The notes under the pieces are model-generated. The model was not told the DNA's origin. It did not search any database and worked only from the letters and a program-made list of their open reading frames with translations. A stretch of 64,000 bases of DNA from the NCBI GenBank assembly GCA_019095985.1, contig CM032663.1, positions 38,912,733-38,976,732 on the forward strand, written 5' to 3'. Each line of letters starts with the position of its first letter. Within the stretch, counting starts at the first letter, position 1. The DNA comes from Streblospio benedicti (Eukaryota > Annelida > Polychaeta > Spionida > Spionidae). Positions 22,963 through 36,500 of the stretch are shown here, in pieces. A program made the position numbers and the translations under genes.

Positions 22963-25900
22963 CTTGGTATGTATATTGTATTTCAACTAAGTCTTTTTTA
23001 TTCAATTTAATATCATTTAAAATAAAATACCATGCGTTCTAAAGAGTTTGAAAGAAAATACATTAATGGAGAATCCTAATTTGAATACGTAAATGCATGT
23101 AGATTTAAATGTAATTATCGCGATGCGTCATACCCGTACTTTTGCTGGAGAATTTTGAAACTCTCCAACAGGATGCATTCAGTACTTTGTGACTTATTTT
23201 CATTCCAGCAGTAACTCCTTCCATATCATATATTGCTTTTTTACGTACTAGTATGCAATTATGGTTTATATAATACACGTCAACGCATATATAGACATCC
23301 GAATGTGTTGTTCATATAAGATAAATTAATACCACATGTTATACAGTGCCGTACATATGGCAACGACATACGCCAGCGCGGGGTTTAAACACTGAGAAAG
23401 AAACTGAATATTAGAAACTAGGAATCTTACATCTTTAATGTTATAAACAAATGTAAACTTGTTATCATTACCTTATAGAAACTGTAAAAGTATCCACTGA
23501 TGTTCAAAAGCCTCTAAAACAATATCCGTGCCCAATAAAGACCTTCTTCAGACTGCAGAAGTAAACAGAAACAGACCAAATCGTGCGTAACCAAACAACT
23601 TTTACCTTGCCGGAACTTTTACTCCTGTCATTCCCGCGCCGCTTATTAAACATCTTCTAGGAAATGGTCAAATCAACATTTTTCATGCTCTGGCTGCAAG
23701 TGTTATTTTGCATTTAAAGATTTGTTGGCTTTCCAAGGCACCAACAAAAGTCCCACGGTTATATTTTGTATATAAGTAGGATTTTAACTATCGCTTCAGT
23801 TCTAATAATTTAGCAGTTTGAATCACTTAAGTTTACAAACTTACATTTCAGATATATTGAAATCAAATTTGGACTTATCTTTAAGATTTCTAAGTTGGAT
23901 GGTCATAGCCCATGAAATTCTCTGAAATGGTCTGTGTAAAACGTACACATGCTAAACACCACAATTGAATCAGACAGAAATTTGAGACTGGCTCGAGCAT
24001 CAGTGTTGGCAACATAGGGCCTACATCGACGCATCCTTATATTACGCTATATCAAACACGTACGTGTCAAATATTTCGGGTAATATTAATTAGTAGATAT
24101 TGACGACAAATGCTTCAGTATAAATCTGAATAAAAAAAATATTGCTAACATTTTTCTAGATATTGGAACACCGTGAAACAAAAATTGTATACAGTAAGAT
24201 AAAAATATTAATAATAATTTGAGGATGTGGGTTGGTCGTACAGGTGTGGGTTTTTTTTTTTTTTCTGATATCACTAATCCACCCATCCCACATATCACAG
24301 CCTCTGGACCATAATCTGTCACCGTGGTAAAATCCATTACCTTTTGATCCTTGGTACAGAGCTTCCCCAAAATTGATTACAACGTGTCCAAAGACTATAT
24401 GCTATCAGTGGCGCCCGACACTGGCTGTTGTAAGATCCACAATGGATTAGCTTAGGTTTTATGTGTTTTACGTGATTATGCCCATCAAACTAAACTTAAC
24501 TGCAGTAACAAAAAACGAGAAACTTATCAGTGGACATGAATAAGGATTCGTTGAGGAGGTGTGAAATGGTGGGTCATATGACTTCATGGAATTCGCCATT
24601 TTGTCTCTCTTCAGGATTTGCTGGATATTATAAGGAATAGGTTTGTGATATAGATGTTGATTTAAATGTTTGATTAAAATAGTTGACGTTTTGGTTGAGG
24701 ACAGTGTTCTGGTCAAATTTTCTTTTTTTATTGCATTAACAGTGATAGGCCCACTACATTGTAAAATGGATTGCTGAGAACAGTAATACACTGGCAGATT
24801 CGGGTTTTTGGAAGGGGGGCACACTTCAGGGATCTCATTTGTCTCGTACATGCAGTTGATAGGGTAAATGCAAAAAACCCATAAGAATTTAATATTTTGG
24901 GGAAATGGGGGCGGGGCACACCCTTTGACAGCCCCCTTTTCCCCCGGATCTACCTATGGTAATAATAGCATTGGTCTCAGGCCCCATGCCAGTGGGGTCA
25001 AAGGATATGTGTATTCAGTACCATTTAGTGTGAACGACAAGTCTCCCATCTGTCACTAAGCCAATCATGAATTGTAGCAGAAAATAGTAATGAAACTACA
25101 ATTCTATAATTGAGATAATCAACGTAAATTAGATAACCAACCCAAAAGGGTTATTCTGCGAATATTTCGAGCGTATAAATTCAATAACAAACAAATAATA
25201 GCATAGTACGTTTAACAAAATTACAGCTACATAGATATGTTATCAATATTTGGTGAGTGAATTTCAGTTTGTTTAGGTAATTTTGAACTGTGGTCACGTA
25301 AAATCTGGATGGCAACTTTATTATCAAATGTAGCTAACGCTATCATTTTAAGAGGATACTAGGATTCATTGGTAGGTAGAACAAGTATTATTTGTAAATT
25401 TATTGTGTATATTGCCAGCCTGGTGTAACGTTAGCATGATAGATTTTCTAGTGATAGTCTTACAAAAAGAATTAGTGGAAGTTTGTGATATTATTATTTA
25501 CAATTACATTAATGGCCTATAAATTGACCAAATCGTGCGACGTGGCGTAAAACGGGTAATCTTTTTTGTGGGTAAGACACTAAAAATAGGCATTGTTAAT
25601 AATCTAAAAATAAACATGTAAGGCAGATTCACAGGGCTGTAATTTCCAGCAATCTAATGCGGCGTGACTGTACGTGTTATTATTGTCTTTCATTCATAGG
25701 ATTGTAGTTTGAAAATTCATTTGAGATTTTCCCAACGCTATATAGCTATGAGTAATCGTCGTTCAAAACTTCGTTAGCTTTTGGTAAAAAATGTACTTGA
25801 TAATTTTCTGGATATTAAATCTAGATTTATGTGCAAAAGTGGCATTAATGTATTTACAAAACTATCTGTGTCGTGCTATTGGGGTGCTTCAAGTGCTTTT

Positions 25901-26126
25901 ACACTTATTGACTGTATCTTCATAACTTATTTATGAGACGCTAATGCAGTAAAGAATAGACCTCAATAAACTAAAAGCAAAAAGCTACATCCGGTTAAAT
26001 GCTGGATCATGTAGACTATTTTTAATTTTCATAAATCAAGTGATAAACATTCTCCAAAGAACCAAGTTTTTTACACTTCACTTTTATTGTCAATATATTC
26101 ATCTCACAATGTGAAATTTCACAAAG
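22963..26126. other. Gene-free region between receptor and innexin
   Basis: A+T-rich sequence with no supported gene. A G/C-run-rich patch at 24810-24960 (cccccttttcccccggatct) resembles scattered low-complexity repeat ends but has no clear family. Confidence 0.5.
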
Positions 26127-26215
26127 TACAGTGGACTCTAAACTATTAAGACCACCAGTAGGACTGAACTCAGCTGGTGATCTTAAAATACATGAATGGT
26201 CATGTTAATGTCTTT
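26127..26215 (+). repeat. TACAGTGGACTC... fragment of a dispersed repeat
   Basis: Begins tacagtggactctaaactat followed by taagaccacc. It resembles the tacagtagaacctctctaat start at 49993 and related copies at 31850-32036 and 61230-61560. This is probably a decayed end of a mariner/Tigger-like DNA transposon family; the assignment is from memory of such termini. Confidence 0.35.
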
Positions 26216-26435
26216 ATCAAAGTGTGTAACCGAAAAGAAATGTCTTATTTAACACTAACTTCCAAGAAATAAGGCATACTGACATCGACGCTGCTAAGTG
26301 GAAAAAAAAACAATTTCTTGAATCCAGTATCACTATTCTACATGATAAATCTCTTGAGAAACAACCCTCTTGTGTCGAGTTAATAGTGACACATTTATAG
26401 TCAATAGTTTGTATAAGCTTCAGTTCTGGAGAATG

Positions 26436-26660
26436 TAATGGCCCAGATAGCATGTTATCGTTGGGCAATCGTTGGAAGAAAATCGGACCCGACAGTAGGG
26501 CAAACAACTTTTGGTTTGATCATTGGCCCAACCAGATGGCACAACATTGTGTCGAGGAGCAAATTGACATTGGCCCATCATATTTGCTTACGACGTTGGG
26601 TGCAGTCTAACGTCCGTGTTGGCTTAACGTATGGCCTCCGCATCCATGTTAACTGGGATT
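26436..26660. repeat. Degenerate TTGGGC/GTTGGC repeat
   Basis: Repeated variants of cgttgggcaatcgttgg, cattggcccaaccagatgg and acgttgggtgcagtctaacg over about 220 bp; a decayed short-period repeat. Confidence 0.5.
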
Positions 26661-26799
26661 ATTTGTAATACATTGTAATAATCTTCACGTACACAAACTG
26701 AGTTTGAATTGAAGACAAGACAGACAAATAAGGGTTTTCTATTGATTCCTAAATTGTTGTTATACGTATGTGAATAATGTGGTGTTATAAATAAGCTTA

Positions 26800-26940
26800 A
26801 AGATGTGGGGTGTGGTGGTAAATGACCGGGGAAAGAGGGATGTGGCCAAATGTTTTTTTAAATATGGTAAACAAGGCAGAAAAGTGACAGATGTGGGATC
26901 GTTCGACTCATTATAAACCCCCTCCCAATAATACATTTGA
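26800..26940. repeat. GATGTGGGAT-type degenerate repeat upstream of the innexin
   Basis: Contains agatgtggggtgtggtgg, gagggatgtggcc, agatgtgggatcg and aaaccccctcccaataat, the same arrangement as at 19180-19215. It lies only about 60 bp before the first coding exon of the plus-strand innexin. Confidence 0.45.
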
Positions 26941-26997
26941 TTAGTTTGATAGTCTTTGCACGGTTTGAACAATTGACTCTGCAGATAAGCCATCAAC

Positions 26998-29900
26998 ATG
27001 CAGAAGATTATCGGGGCGTTTAAGCCTCCCAAAGGAGCGAAACGAGATGACGACGCCATCGACAGACTGAGCAACAAGTACACAGTCGGCGTTCTGGTCA
27101 GTACTGAACATACATGTACTGTAGAATATCAACGTGAACATTATTTACTTATTTACTAATTTACCATGTAGCTTTGTTGGCAGTCCAGAATATGTAGGAG
27201 GAAAACGCATTTTGCTCGTAGCTCGACCATATAGAAATTTCAAATCAATATGGTATCTAAATAATACGCATGCGTATATGGTGAAGAAATGCTCCTACAG
27301 TGACATTCAGCAGCCAACCAGCCAAAACATAATAGCTTTCAAAATTTAAGAACCCATAAAAATCTACATTTCCTAAAATTTATTAAATACACGATTATCA
27401 TAGGACTACATACATGTATTACATTTTAGCCGTTATCGAATCAGATGCTTAATCATGATCTGCCACAATTCCGACAGCTTAAAACTCCAGATGCCTGCTC
27501 TTCACAGCCATGACCGTCAACATTTTGAACACTTACTCACAAAAATGTCGTGTGCTGCCTTCAGGTGATGTTCGCCATTGTACTGGGCGTTATCCTCAAC
27601 ATCTCCAAGTCGCCGCTCACCTGCTGGTGCCCAAAACACTTCACAGGCAGCCACTGCAAATACGCCAACTCCTACTGCTGGATCCGCAACACCTACCACC
27701 TGCCCTACGAGGAGGACGTGCCCAAGGCGGACGAGCATCATGACTATATACTGTACTACCAGGTACTACTATATGTGGGGTTTTCTTGACAAGAAGCGTG
27801 GTGTTCTTTTTTGTCGCGTGATAATATGGTATAGATGAGGGCCCTGAGGGGTGTGCCCACGGGCCCAACGTCTGCATCTGCGAATTGGCAGGTCGTGAGG
27901 CTAAATTGGCACTTTTACTCTGGCTGCGAGCGTAGGTGCGGGTTTGAAAAAGTGGTATAGCTCTTCTTATTCTTATTTGCCCTCCTCATCTTCCTCGTCC
28001 TCTTTCGCTCCTTATTCCTCTTCGTCGTCATCTTCATCATCATCTACTTCGTGATCTTCCTCCTCCTCTTCGTAGGAGTTCTTCCCATAGGCAAATCTGG
28101 TTGAGTGCCATTTTCCCACCAAAATGTTGTTGTTTTTGTTTTTCATGTGTTTTTGACATATGGCATATCCACTATTATTGCACGTACAAAACCCCTCAGA
28201 TCGCCGTAAGTGGTAAAACCTGACATTTGTTATTGCCTTGTAATTGCCACTTGTCATTCCTCCAAATTATCAAGTTTCCGTATTCTTTCAGTGGTTGCCG
28301 ATCATCCTGCTCGGACAGGCAGCCATGTTTTACGCTCCCTCCATCTTCTGGCACGGGCTCAACCAGAAATCTGGAGTGGATGCCGATCATATCCTCCAGA
28401 ATGCAGGTAGAGCTGTTGTATTGCCAAACATTCATATTATTGCTTTATACATATTACTTTGTGTATGACATAAATCATGTAACTAGCTGTACCTAGCATA
28501 TGATAATATACGTCATTTCAAAACCAAGTCACTTAATATTTTACTTAAACGGGTAAACACAATATCCTATTTCAACTGAGGTGGAAACAAAACTATCAAA
28601 TTAGTCTCTATTTTTCCACAAGCACTGCTGGCCAAAGTATACATGCCACATGTATATATGCTAAAAGAGTATAGTAAAGCAGAAACACAATTATGTGCGG
28701 TAGTTGAGACTGGGTTGTATTGAAGCAATTTTGTGCAATCTTGACAAATTCGGGCTGTTAATCTTACAATATAGTGCCCTTAAACCAAGTGACTCTATCT
28801 TTCTCAGTGAAAGTCCATCAGATGGAGCGTGGCAAGGACCGGGCCGGCATCGTGAAGCACATGGTGTACCTGATGGACCGCTTCCTGGCTACACCTCACA
28901 TGCAGCAGACCGGCTGGCAGGCCGGCCTCAAGAGAGTGTTGTGCTGCGGCCGCACAGACACTCGCATTGGCAACTATCTGGTGAGTAATCGTATCATTAT
29001 CTATTTATTTTATAATTACACCATAGTTTTTGTTTGGTTGGCTACAAAAAACTCACACACAAAACAAATCTGGTGAGTAAACTAAAGGAGGTGCAATTGT
29101 TGGAGGTGGTGTTGCAATTGTTGATGGTTTGGAGATCGCCGCTCAAGAGGTCTTATTGTAAAGCTTGCTGTGATTATTACTGATAATAATAAACGTGTAA
29201 AAGTTTTGGAGTGAGAAAATGGTATTCATGATTAAACAGTTGGTGTCTGTTGAAAGTTCTATATATATTGCATATCAAGGAACACAGGGGACGCGTGAGA
29301 CACGCCCACCGTCTTCGATCTGTATTTTTTAAAAAAATGTAGATTTTCACCGTCACCACGCACTCTAGTATGGAACGTTCTAGTCGTATTGGGTACCTCC
29401 TGTGCGGTTTCCCCTTTCATAGCCCCTTTCTTTCCGGAAAATCTGGATCTGCTGGTGGGAGTACTTGTACTACATGTATACAATAACCTACACGTAGTCT
29501 TGTCTACATTCCAGACACTGCTGTACCTAATGTCCAAGCTGCTCTATATCGCCAACGTCATCGGTCAGCTGTACATGCTGAACGCCATCTTGAGGACAAA
29601 CTACCAGATCTTTGGGGTCGAGTACATCCGCAACATGATGACCAACGTGACATATGCTGAAAACTCGGACGTTTTTCCCAAAGTGACCATGTGTGACTTT
29701 CAGAAACGGGAAATTGGAAACGTGCAGAGGTAGGTGTACATGTACATGTTGTTCGTACTACCGTGGTTATAAATTGGCTCGTTTTTACCAGGTAGACACA
29801 TATATATAATAAGGCAAAAGCATTTACTTGTGCAACAAATAATCACTAGCGTCAGTGTCTTGACTTCATGTTCCAAAATAACATTATGATAACTATACTT

Positions 29901-32598
29901 ATTCACCTCGTTGGTCCACTGCCAGTGCTACTATTAATATGATGAACGGGCCTCCCTGGTACCTACACTCTGGATAGGTACCGGTCAGACGATCGAGTGT
30001 TGATGTGAATAATTAGCAGGATTGCAATTGTGCTTTATACTTCCATAGATGGGCATTTAGAAAAGCAATACAGCGTAATACGGATGCGAAAAGATTGGTC
30101 TCAACTGCGAGTGGTGTATGTGGATAGTAGACTGAAATTGGTGCACTCAAGGTACTTCCATAGTCGCCCTATGCGGCATGTGCCGCTGATAGAAGTCACC
30201 TTTTTCTACCCCGCAGTTTCACTACGGGTCACCTTTTACACCACTCATTTTCACTAGTGGTCACCTTTTCCACCACTCAGTTTCACGAGCGGTCATGATT
30301 TCAACATTCCGGCCAGTTTCATTAAGGGAGGTTCAATCTCGAGGTTCAATATCTGCTCTCTTTTCATGTGATTTTGTATTATTGGGACATAAAAAAGCAT
30401 AAATATATAAGTTGTAGAAAATCTTGTTTTCATTACAGTATCACATAGAATAATACTCCTTGGGATAATACCCCATTGTTTTCATCCGGTGGTTTCACTT
30501 TCATTTTCATAGTTTCACTGGTTTCACTAAGGGGTATGATTTTGGACCTTCAGTGTCACCCCCTACCCATTCACCCCTGAAGTACACCCCCCACCCCCAC
30601 CCCCCGAGTTAGTGCATCTGCATTTACATAATGTCCTCGTAGGTACACGCTGCAGTGCACGTTGCCACTGAACCTGTTTGCGGAAAAGATGTACGTGTTC
30701 CTGTGGTTCTGGATGATGTTCATCGCCATCATGTCGTGCCTCGGCTTCGTCATCTGGTTTAGTCGTCTGCTTTTCAGGAGGGACCGACTGCTCTTCATAA
30801 GGAATCATCTGCAGGTAACCAGTATACCTTTCTCTGTATCTTTTGAATGGGTGTTGTGCGTATGTGTGCGGGGCATGTGACGGTTTATGTAGGCAAAGTT
30901 CAGCGAGGCTGCATGTTAAACACTTTTTGGTTATGTATAGATCTTTTGACTATCTTCGCGGGTGTTTTATATTATAAATTTACTGCATTATATACTTTCA
31001 AAGATCGGTTGCTACAACGGATAATTATGACATAACTGAACGGTTGAAACTATTTGTAAATAAAGAAATAATAGGACATTTTCAATGAGTTGCGTGGTAT
31101 TTATTGATTGGATACAAATACTCCATGTACATTTTGTACTCGTGATATATATACAAAACCTACTGGAATTATAGTTTCCAATGCTGGGTGCACTATCTAA
31201 ACAATATATTGTCGCATGTATCAAATTGATATCAATAGTGTTCTTCCTTCACATAATTCTGATTACAAATCATATTGACATAAATATGGATAGGTTGCCT
31301 CCAGACCAGTATCATGTAAGTAGCCAATGTTGTAGGGAGTGCTCCAGAACATACACACATAAGGCTGGCCTGTATTGTCTGGCTGCCCGACATTCCACAG
31401 ACTGTCATCCACCCTATCACATTCCTTCTTCCTGCCATCCACACAATCCTCCCAGTAAAACTGATCGTCTGCGAACCGTTTCGCTCCAACAAACAAACAA
31501 TGATCCGTTCCTATCACCGGGCTGCCAAAGGCCCTGGTGAGTGTTAATGAAATAACGTTCCTGTTCCAGAAAAGCGCTGCCTTTGTTATGCTCCGAGAAT
31601 CTGTGAATCACTATATATGTAGCAAGGGACCCTTTTCTTAGCTTTACGTGTACTATGAAAGAGGTCACATGATAATATATAGTATACTTGGTATTACTCA
31701 CCTCTCTCCAGGCAGTGGGTGAGATGGACAAGCCTGATGCCGAACAACTCTCTGCTCGCTTCCTTGACGACTATCTCAAACAGGTGAGTCAGTGTGATTA
31801 AATCCCACCTACGTGGAGTTGCAGTAAAGTATGCATACTTATGTAAAGGTAGATTAGGGGCAGGTCTTTTTTTTATAAAACAGACCACCTTTTTAATTAA
31901 GAAGACCATTTCTTGTGATCCCAAACTTTTATGAAGAGACCACCTTGAACATCCATAGACACCATACCTCCATTAAGACTACTTGAGGTCAGCCTCCTCG
32001 TGCTATGGTCTTGATATCGAGGTTCTACTATACTAGTAGCGTGAAAATATTTGATGAGCAATAAACTGTGTGAGATTAACTTTTATTTAGTCACTATGAC
32101 CATTACGTTAGTTATCTCTGCATGACATGTTGGGTGAAATAAAGTTTTCCTATGTTCCAGGATGGGGCTTTTCTTTTGAGACTCATCATCCACAATACAA
32201 GTCATGTTTGTTGTACTGAAATATTACATGCAATGTATCTACATTGGAAAGTGAGTATTGTAAGGAAAGTAACGTAACCATGATATTTCTGTTTATGAGA
32301 CTATTAATGGAACACTCAATATTGAGATGTCCCTATGGTGGCCATCTTTAAAAATGCAATATAAACTTTTGGAAGTCATTCTGTCGATTTGGTGAGTGTA
32401 TTGTGAAATTAAATGTAAGTAATAACTAAGTATCCATATAGTAGATAATTTAGTGTAATAATATTTCTTAATTCAATATTTATACACAAACACTCAATTA
32501 AGGTATGCTATTTGATTATTTAGGAAAACGTTCATAATGCACCCCCAGAAGTTGGAATCGAAGCTGATGATGCCAGCATCAGTGAACACACTGTGTAG
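26998..32598 (+). CDS. Innexin (gap-junction/hemichannel protein), plus-strand copy
   Basis: Nine exons: 26998-27096, 27565-27762, 28292-28406, 28808-28980, 29515-29729, 30643-30814, 31712-31783, 32161-32250, 32524-32598. They total 1,209 nt, 402 residues, the normal innexin length. The start MQKIIGAF with DDDAIDRLSNKYT is the family N-terminus. Four membrane segments: about 29-47, 98-118 (starting at the innexin signature YYQWLP, 97-102), 196-221 and 284-306. Extracellular loop 1 has C53, C55, C64 and C71; loop 2 has C255 and C272 and an N-glycosylation site (N239). The NLFAEKMYVFLWFW block precedes the fourth segment. Six subunits would make a hemichannel, two docked ones a gap junction. 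Coding exons are notably G+C-richer than the introns. The gene faces a second innexin tail to tail. A C-type-lectin relic lies antisense in intron 6. Confidence 0.97.
27961..28072. repeat. Pyrimidine-rich (TCN)n tract
   Basis: More than 100 bp of TCT/TCC/TCA/TCG triplets in innexin intron 2, nearly purine-free on the plus strand in its first half. Confidence 0.85.
30195..30327 (+). repeat. Four-unit minisatellite (32-36 bp)
   Basis: Units start at 30195, 30228, 30260 and 30292 with gtcaccttttnnaccac and end in gtttcactannng; the fourth is diverged. It lies in innexin intron 5; looser similar text (tggtttcactttcatt) recurs near 30490-30530. Confidence 0.8.
31263..31620 (-). pseudogene. C-type lectin-like domain relic, antisense in innexin intron 6
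   Basis: On the minus strand AFLEQERYFINTHQGLW is followed by LFVGAKRFADDQFYWEDC, VDDSLWNVGQPDNTGQPYVC and YLHDTGLEATYPYLCQYDL, then TAA. The order matches the second half of a C-type lectin domain: FI helix, WxG-like strand, FxWxD, LWNxGQPDN (a QPD motif, usually galactose-type), CV-like strand, closing YLC. The usual Cys of the fourth-strand pair is replaced (TGL). The two parts lie in frames that differ across a TTTGTTTGTT run, consistent with a 4-base slip. No upstream half, signal peptide or obvious splice border is seen, so I read it as a decayed lectin exon or retrocopy. Confidence 0.6.
31850..32036 (-). repeat. Copy of the TAGAACCTC dispersed repeat
   Basis: Read on the minus strand it starts tatagtagaacctcgatatc and contains aaggtggtctcttcat, gaaatggtcttcttaatt and aggtggtctgtttt. 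It belongs with the copies at 49993-50150 and 61230-61560. It is within innexin intron 7. Confidence 0.5.
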
Positions 32599-33502
32599 AA
32601 AAGAATATATCAGATGATATTGGCAGATCCAGTGTTCAGGAACAAGTGCAACGGGACTGTGGCTCCAGCTACCTTGTACCTACATGCTATAACTTATTTA
32701 CATGGAGAATGAAACATTTGATGGCGACCTGGACAAGTTGAGTAAGGACAGCTAACACATATCCTGGATCTGCCAATACTGCTGGATTTTTCTTCTGGAA
32801 TCTGTGTTGGGCGCATGCAGATAACAGAGTAACTGGTTTGCTTGAAGTACGTTTCATTGATGATTGTTGTGTTTTAGTTCAGTTCTTCAAATAAGTTGCT
32901 CTGCCTCTGCGAAAGAAACATGGAAATATCAATAAATAGTGTGGCTTAACCATTCATAGACTGACATGCAAAATCTGCAAAACATCTATGCATGTATGAC
33001 TTGTGTAAACAATATTTAATAGATGGCCAAAATGTGATTAAAGAGTTATTGCAATGTCACCGTTTGTGTGTTTCAATGAACATGGATTGGATATGTGTAC
33101 AATGTGTTCATTTACATGTAGCTGATTTTTTTTCCAGCTGTTAACGTATTACATGTACATGTATGTGTTATGACATTGTTCTATTACCTGTTAGTGAAAA
33201 ATAAAAAATATGAGGTACCACACAAACCCAGACACCTAGGGTGCCGTGTAAAACAGAATGCAGATAGATCATATTTATGAGTGCTCAATATTTGAAATAT
33301 TATTGTGTATATTTTTCACGTGGATAATGTTGCAAGAATGTAACCAAGACTACTTATTGTATTCATTGTATCTTAATCCTGATATTTAAATGAAAACTGT
33401 ATGATAGTATATTAGAAAGTTATGTACTTGTTCATGCTAGTACATTATGATTGGTGTTTTGTTTCTGTCAGCATCTGTCATACTGAATTTTCTTGAAATA
33501 AA
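32599..33502 (+). other. 3' untranslated region of the plus-strand innexin with candidate poly(A) signals
   Basis: A+T-rich non-coding sequence after the stop. AATAAA hexamers occur at 33200-33205 and 33497-33502. The true end is unknown. Confidence 0.4.
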
Positions 33503-36500
33503 TGGAATTTGCACAGATTAAGATTTTCATCAAAAGATGTGATAGAATGATTGGTGTATTATTGACAGATATGATCTCATTATTCTGTGTGGGTGTTGTA
33601 GGTCTTAGCAAATTAAAATAGAATTATTTCATGAAAATAAAATTATTTTATCCAAACTTAATTTTCCATCTTATATCTTGTTAAAGATTCTATTATCAAT
33701 ATCAGTACCTTACACACAACTTCATGTCGATAACCTTTTCCTTGGTACGAATTTATAAACACCAACATCATTGATATTTATTGGCGTCCATCAAAAGTTA
33801 TCAAAAGATACACAACTGTATACTCATAACACTGTTTACTTATAGATGATTAAATAATCCAGTGGACTGCGTGATAAGATCCTATAGAAGTGTCGACTGC
33901 ATGTTTCATTGTAAACAATCACATGCTTGTTGACCACTTCATGCTAGACGTGTATGGACACAGTGATTATTGTTGATTTAATCATACATGTACATGTAGT
34001 CACCCAATATGTCTGCATAGCGTCCAGAGCATGCAAAACGAGTCTAAAGACCTTGTTTCAAATAGTTTATTTGATAATATTAAACCCAATTATAGTATCT
34101 TATTTATGAAGAGCAAGTGAAAATATAAAGAGCCTTATTAATGCTGTTACACTACTTAGAACAGTATAATGTATCGCGCAACCTACAGCAGTATTTGCTA
34201 AAAGGATAGATGTTTGTTTGTTGCCATAGTATTGAACAAATCATAAGATGGGTAATGTGAATTTTCTAGGTGGTTTTGCGATGTTTAGGGGAGAATTTTC
34301 TAGATTTCACAGGGTGACATTAAAGATATTTTTCTCACACAGAAAGTTGGAAACCCTGATCATGGGCACCTACTCCATCCCACACCACCTGGCTCTAGAT
34401 CCGTCATTGCAGCATCAAAACATTTACGCGAGCATCTCTTAATGTGTTGATAATGAATTGGTTGAATAACTTCAAAAAAATTGGCGTCATATCGCTTAAA
34501 TAAAAGTTTAGACAGCGGCATTCTTCTAGCCCATCGAATAAATGGCTGCAAAGACTTCTGGGCGCTGAATCTCAGTTTTGTCATTTTCTGTTTACGCATC
34601 AGAAGAACGCCTTGTAAAATGGATGCAATTCCTCAGAATTTTGTTGCAGTCAAAATTTACATTTAGTCTCACAAAATCAGAAGTTGATTATGGAGAATTG
34701 TTAACATAGTAACACTGAAGAAACAGGGCAATAATTATTACTCATTATGATTTCGGGTTTTATAAATCAGTGAAGAGAACTTTTTCCAATTTCAGAATAA
34801 TGGAAATTGTGGAAAAAAGGTCTGGAGAAAAAAACTGTCTCAGAAAAATTATCTGTAAATGGCTTTGCCAGATTTTTGTGACATACATTTCATGGTGACC
34901 AAATCTTTCACTTTTCAAAGTACGCAGACACTTTACCTAAAGCTTTGTTTCGGTCTTGATTTTAACCTTCGTACATATATTAAGATTATCAATGCTGAAA
35001 AATATTCATCTATCGTATTCATATTTCGATAATATTCCTAATTAATCACGATTAATGGACATGACTTATCACATAAAATGTGTTATTTTGATCTATTAAA
35101 AGTATGCATAGCCACCTTACTTGACGTAAAGGTTATGAGAATTTGTAAGACTACAGATTATATGATTATGTTTATCAGTTATATCAATGTGCAATCTAAT
35201 ACAGATTTCATCTAGATATATCAACGCTCAAAACATATTTCTGCAAGTGTAACAATGTCTTTACTTGGAAAAAAAACTATTTCATATGATGATTCAAACC
35301 CTTTAGCAACAATTTGATTTCCCAAATGCAATCATAACAAAAATAAAGCAAATACATTGCAAAACATTTTTATTTACTATTTTCATAACAATATACATAC
35401 ATATGTAATGCTGTAAAAAATAGCAATTAAAGATGCAACACAAATCATATATATCTAAATTGTACATTTTATTGATGAAATTCCTCATAAGTATATGACA
35501 AGCAACATACATGTACATGTAATATTTATTTCAGTCGTTCGTTCACTATGCATAAACTAAAATTTCTACGATTAAAAACAACTGTGTTTGTACAAACATT
35601 GCTGATGCTAACTGACATGATTTGCATGAAATGCAATGTATTGCTGTTATTGGAAAATTCAACATTTTTGCAATGTGGCATGATCAAAAATTGCACAAAA
35701 ACTGTAACTTACGTACAAAACACAATTCTTATAAAGAATACTCTTTGATATGAAGCTGATGATTTGGAAAAGCGATACATCATATTTGTTCAGCAATGTA
35801 GCAAAATAATCTGTTAGCATCAGAACAAATCCTAACGGCACTATTTTTACAAAGAAAAATCATCTATGACAATACTTTGCACAATCTACCATAGATTATC
35901 ATTGCACATGTACATAAGTTTACAGCAGGAATAAGATCTTATTCCTGTTTACAGTATATTGCACAATGGATACCACCTATTAAAGTTACATCCAAATGAA
36001 GGCCTTTTAAAGGCACATTTCTTTGCACGTAAAATTGATGGAAATTTTGAAACTTATTATGCATGAGAGATTACTCCAGAATTCAGTGGACGTTGTAAAT
36101 ACTAGCAACCATGCAGATGTACATCACTCAAAAACTTACATGAGATTCATTTTTTAAAATATTGCAGAACTTTGTTTTGAAGACACCTCCGGTGTCTTGT
36201 ATAAATATATATAATTCATCATGTGTTCAAAATACTTATATTACATTCATAACCATGCACAGCATTTATTCTAAAGCCTTATATATTCAAACAAGACAGT
36301 AATACGTTGGATTTTAAACAACAAAATGTATCAAAGAACAAGAGAAGTCACCCAAACTTCATGTGGTCTTGACTCATGTGTATCAGCTGGGCTACCATTC
36401 TTTCTTGTAATTTCTTTTTGAATGGAAAATATCATCAAATAAAATGTATAAAGCAGTTAGGTACACCAAGTTCCATATTTGTTAATCTAAAACGAGTCCT

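Noticed and set aside
24468-24851. Minus-strand 127-codon frame
   Set aside because: Low-information composition, no motif, no neighbouring exon-like sequence.
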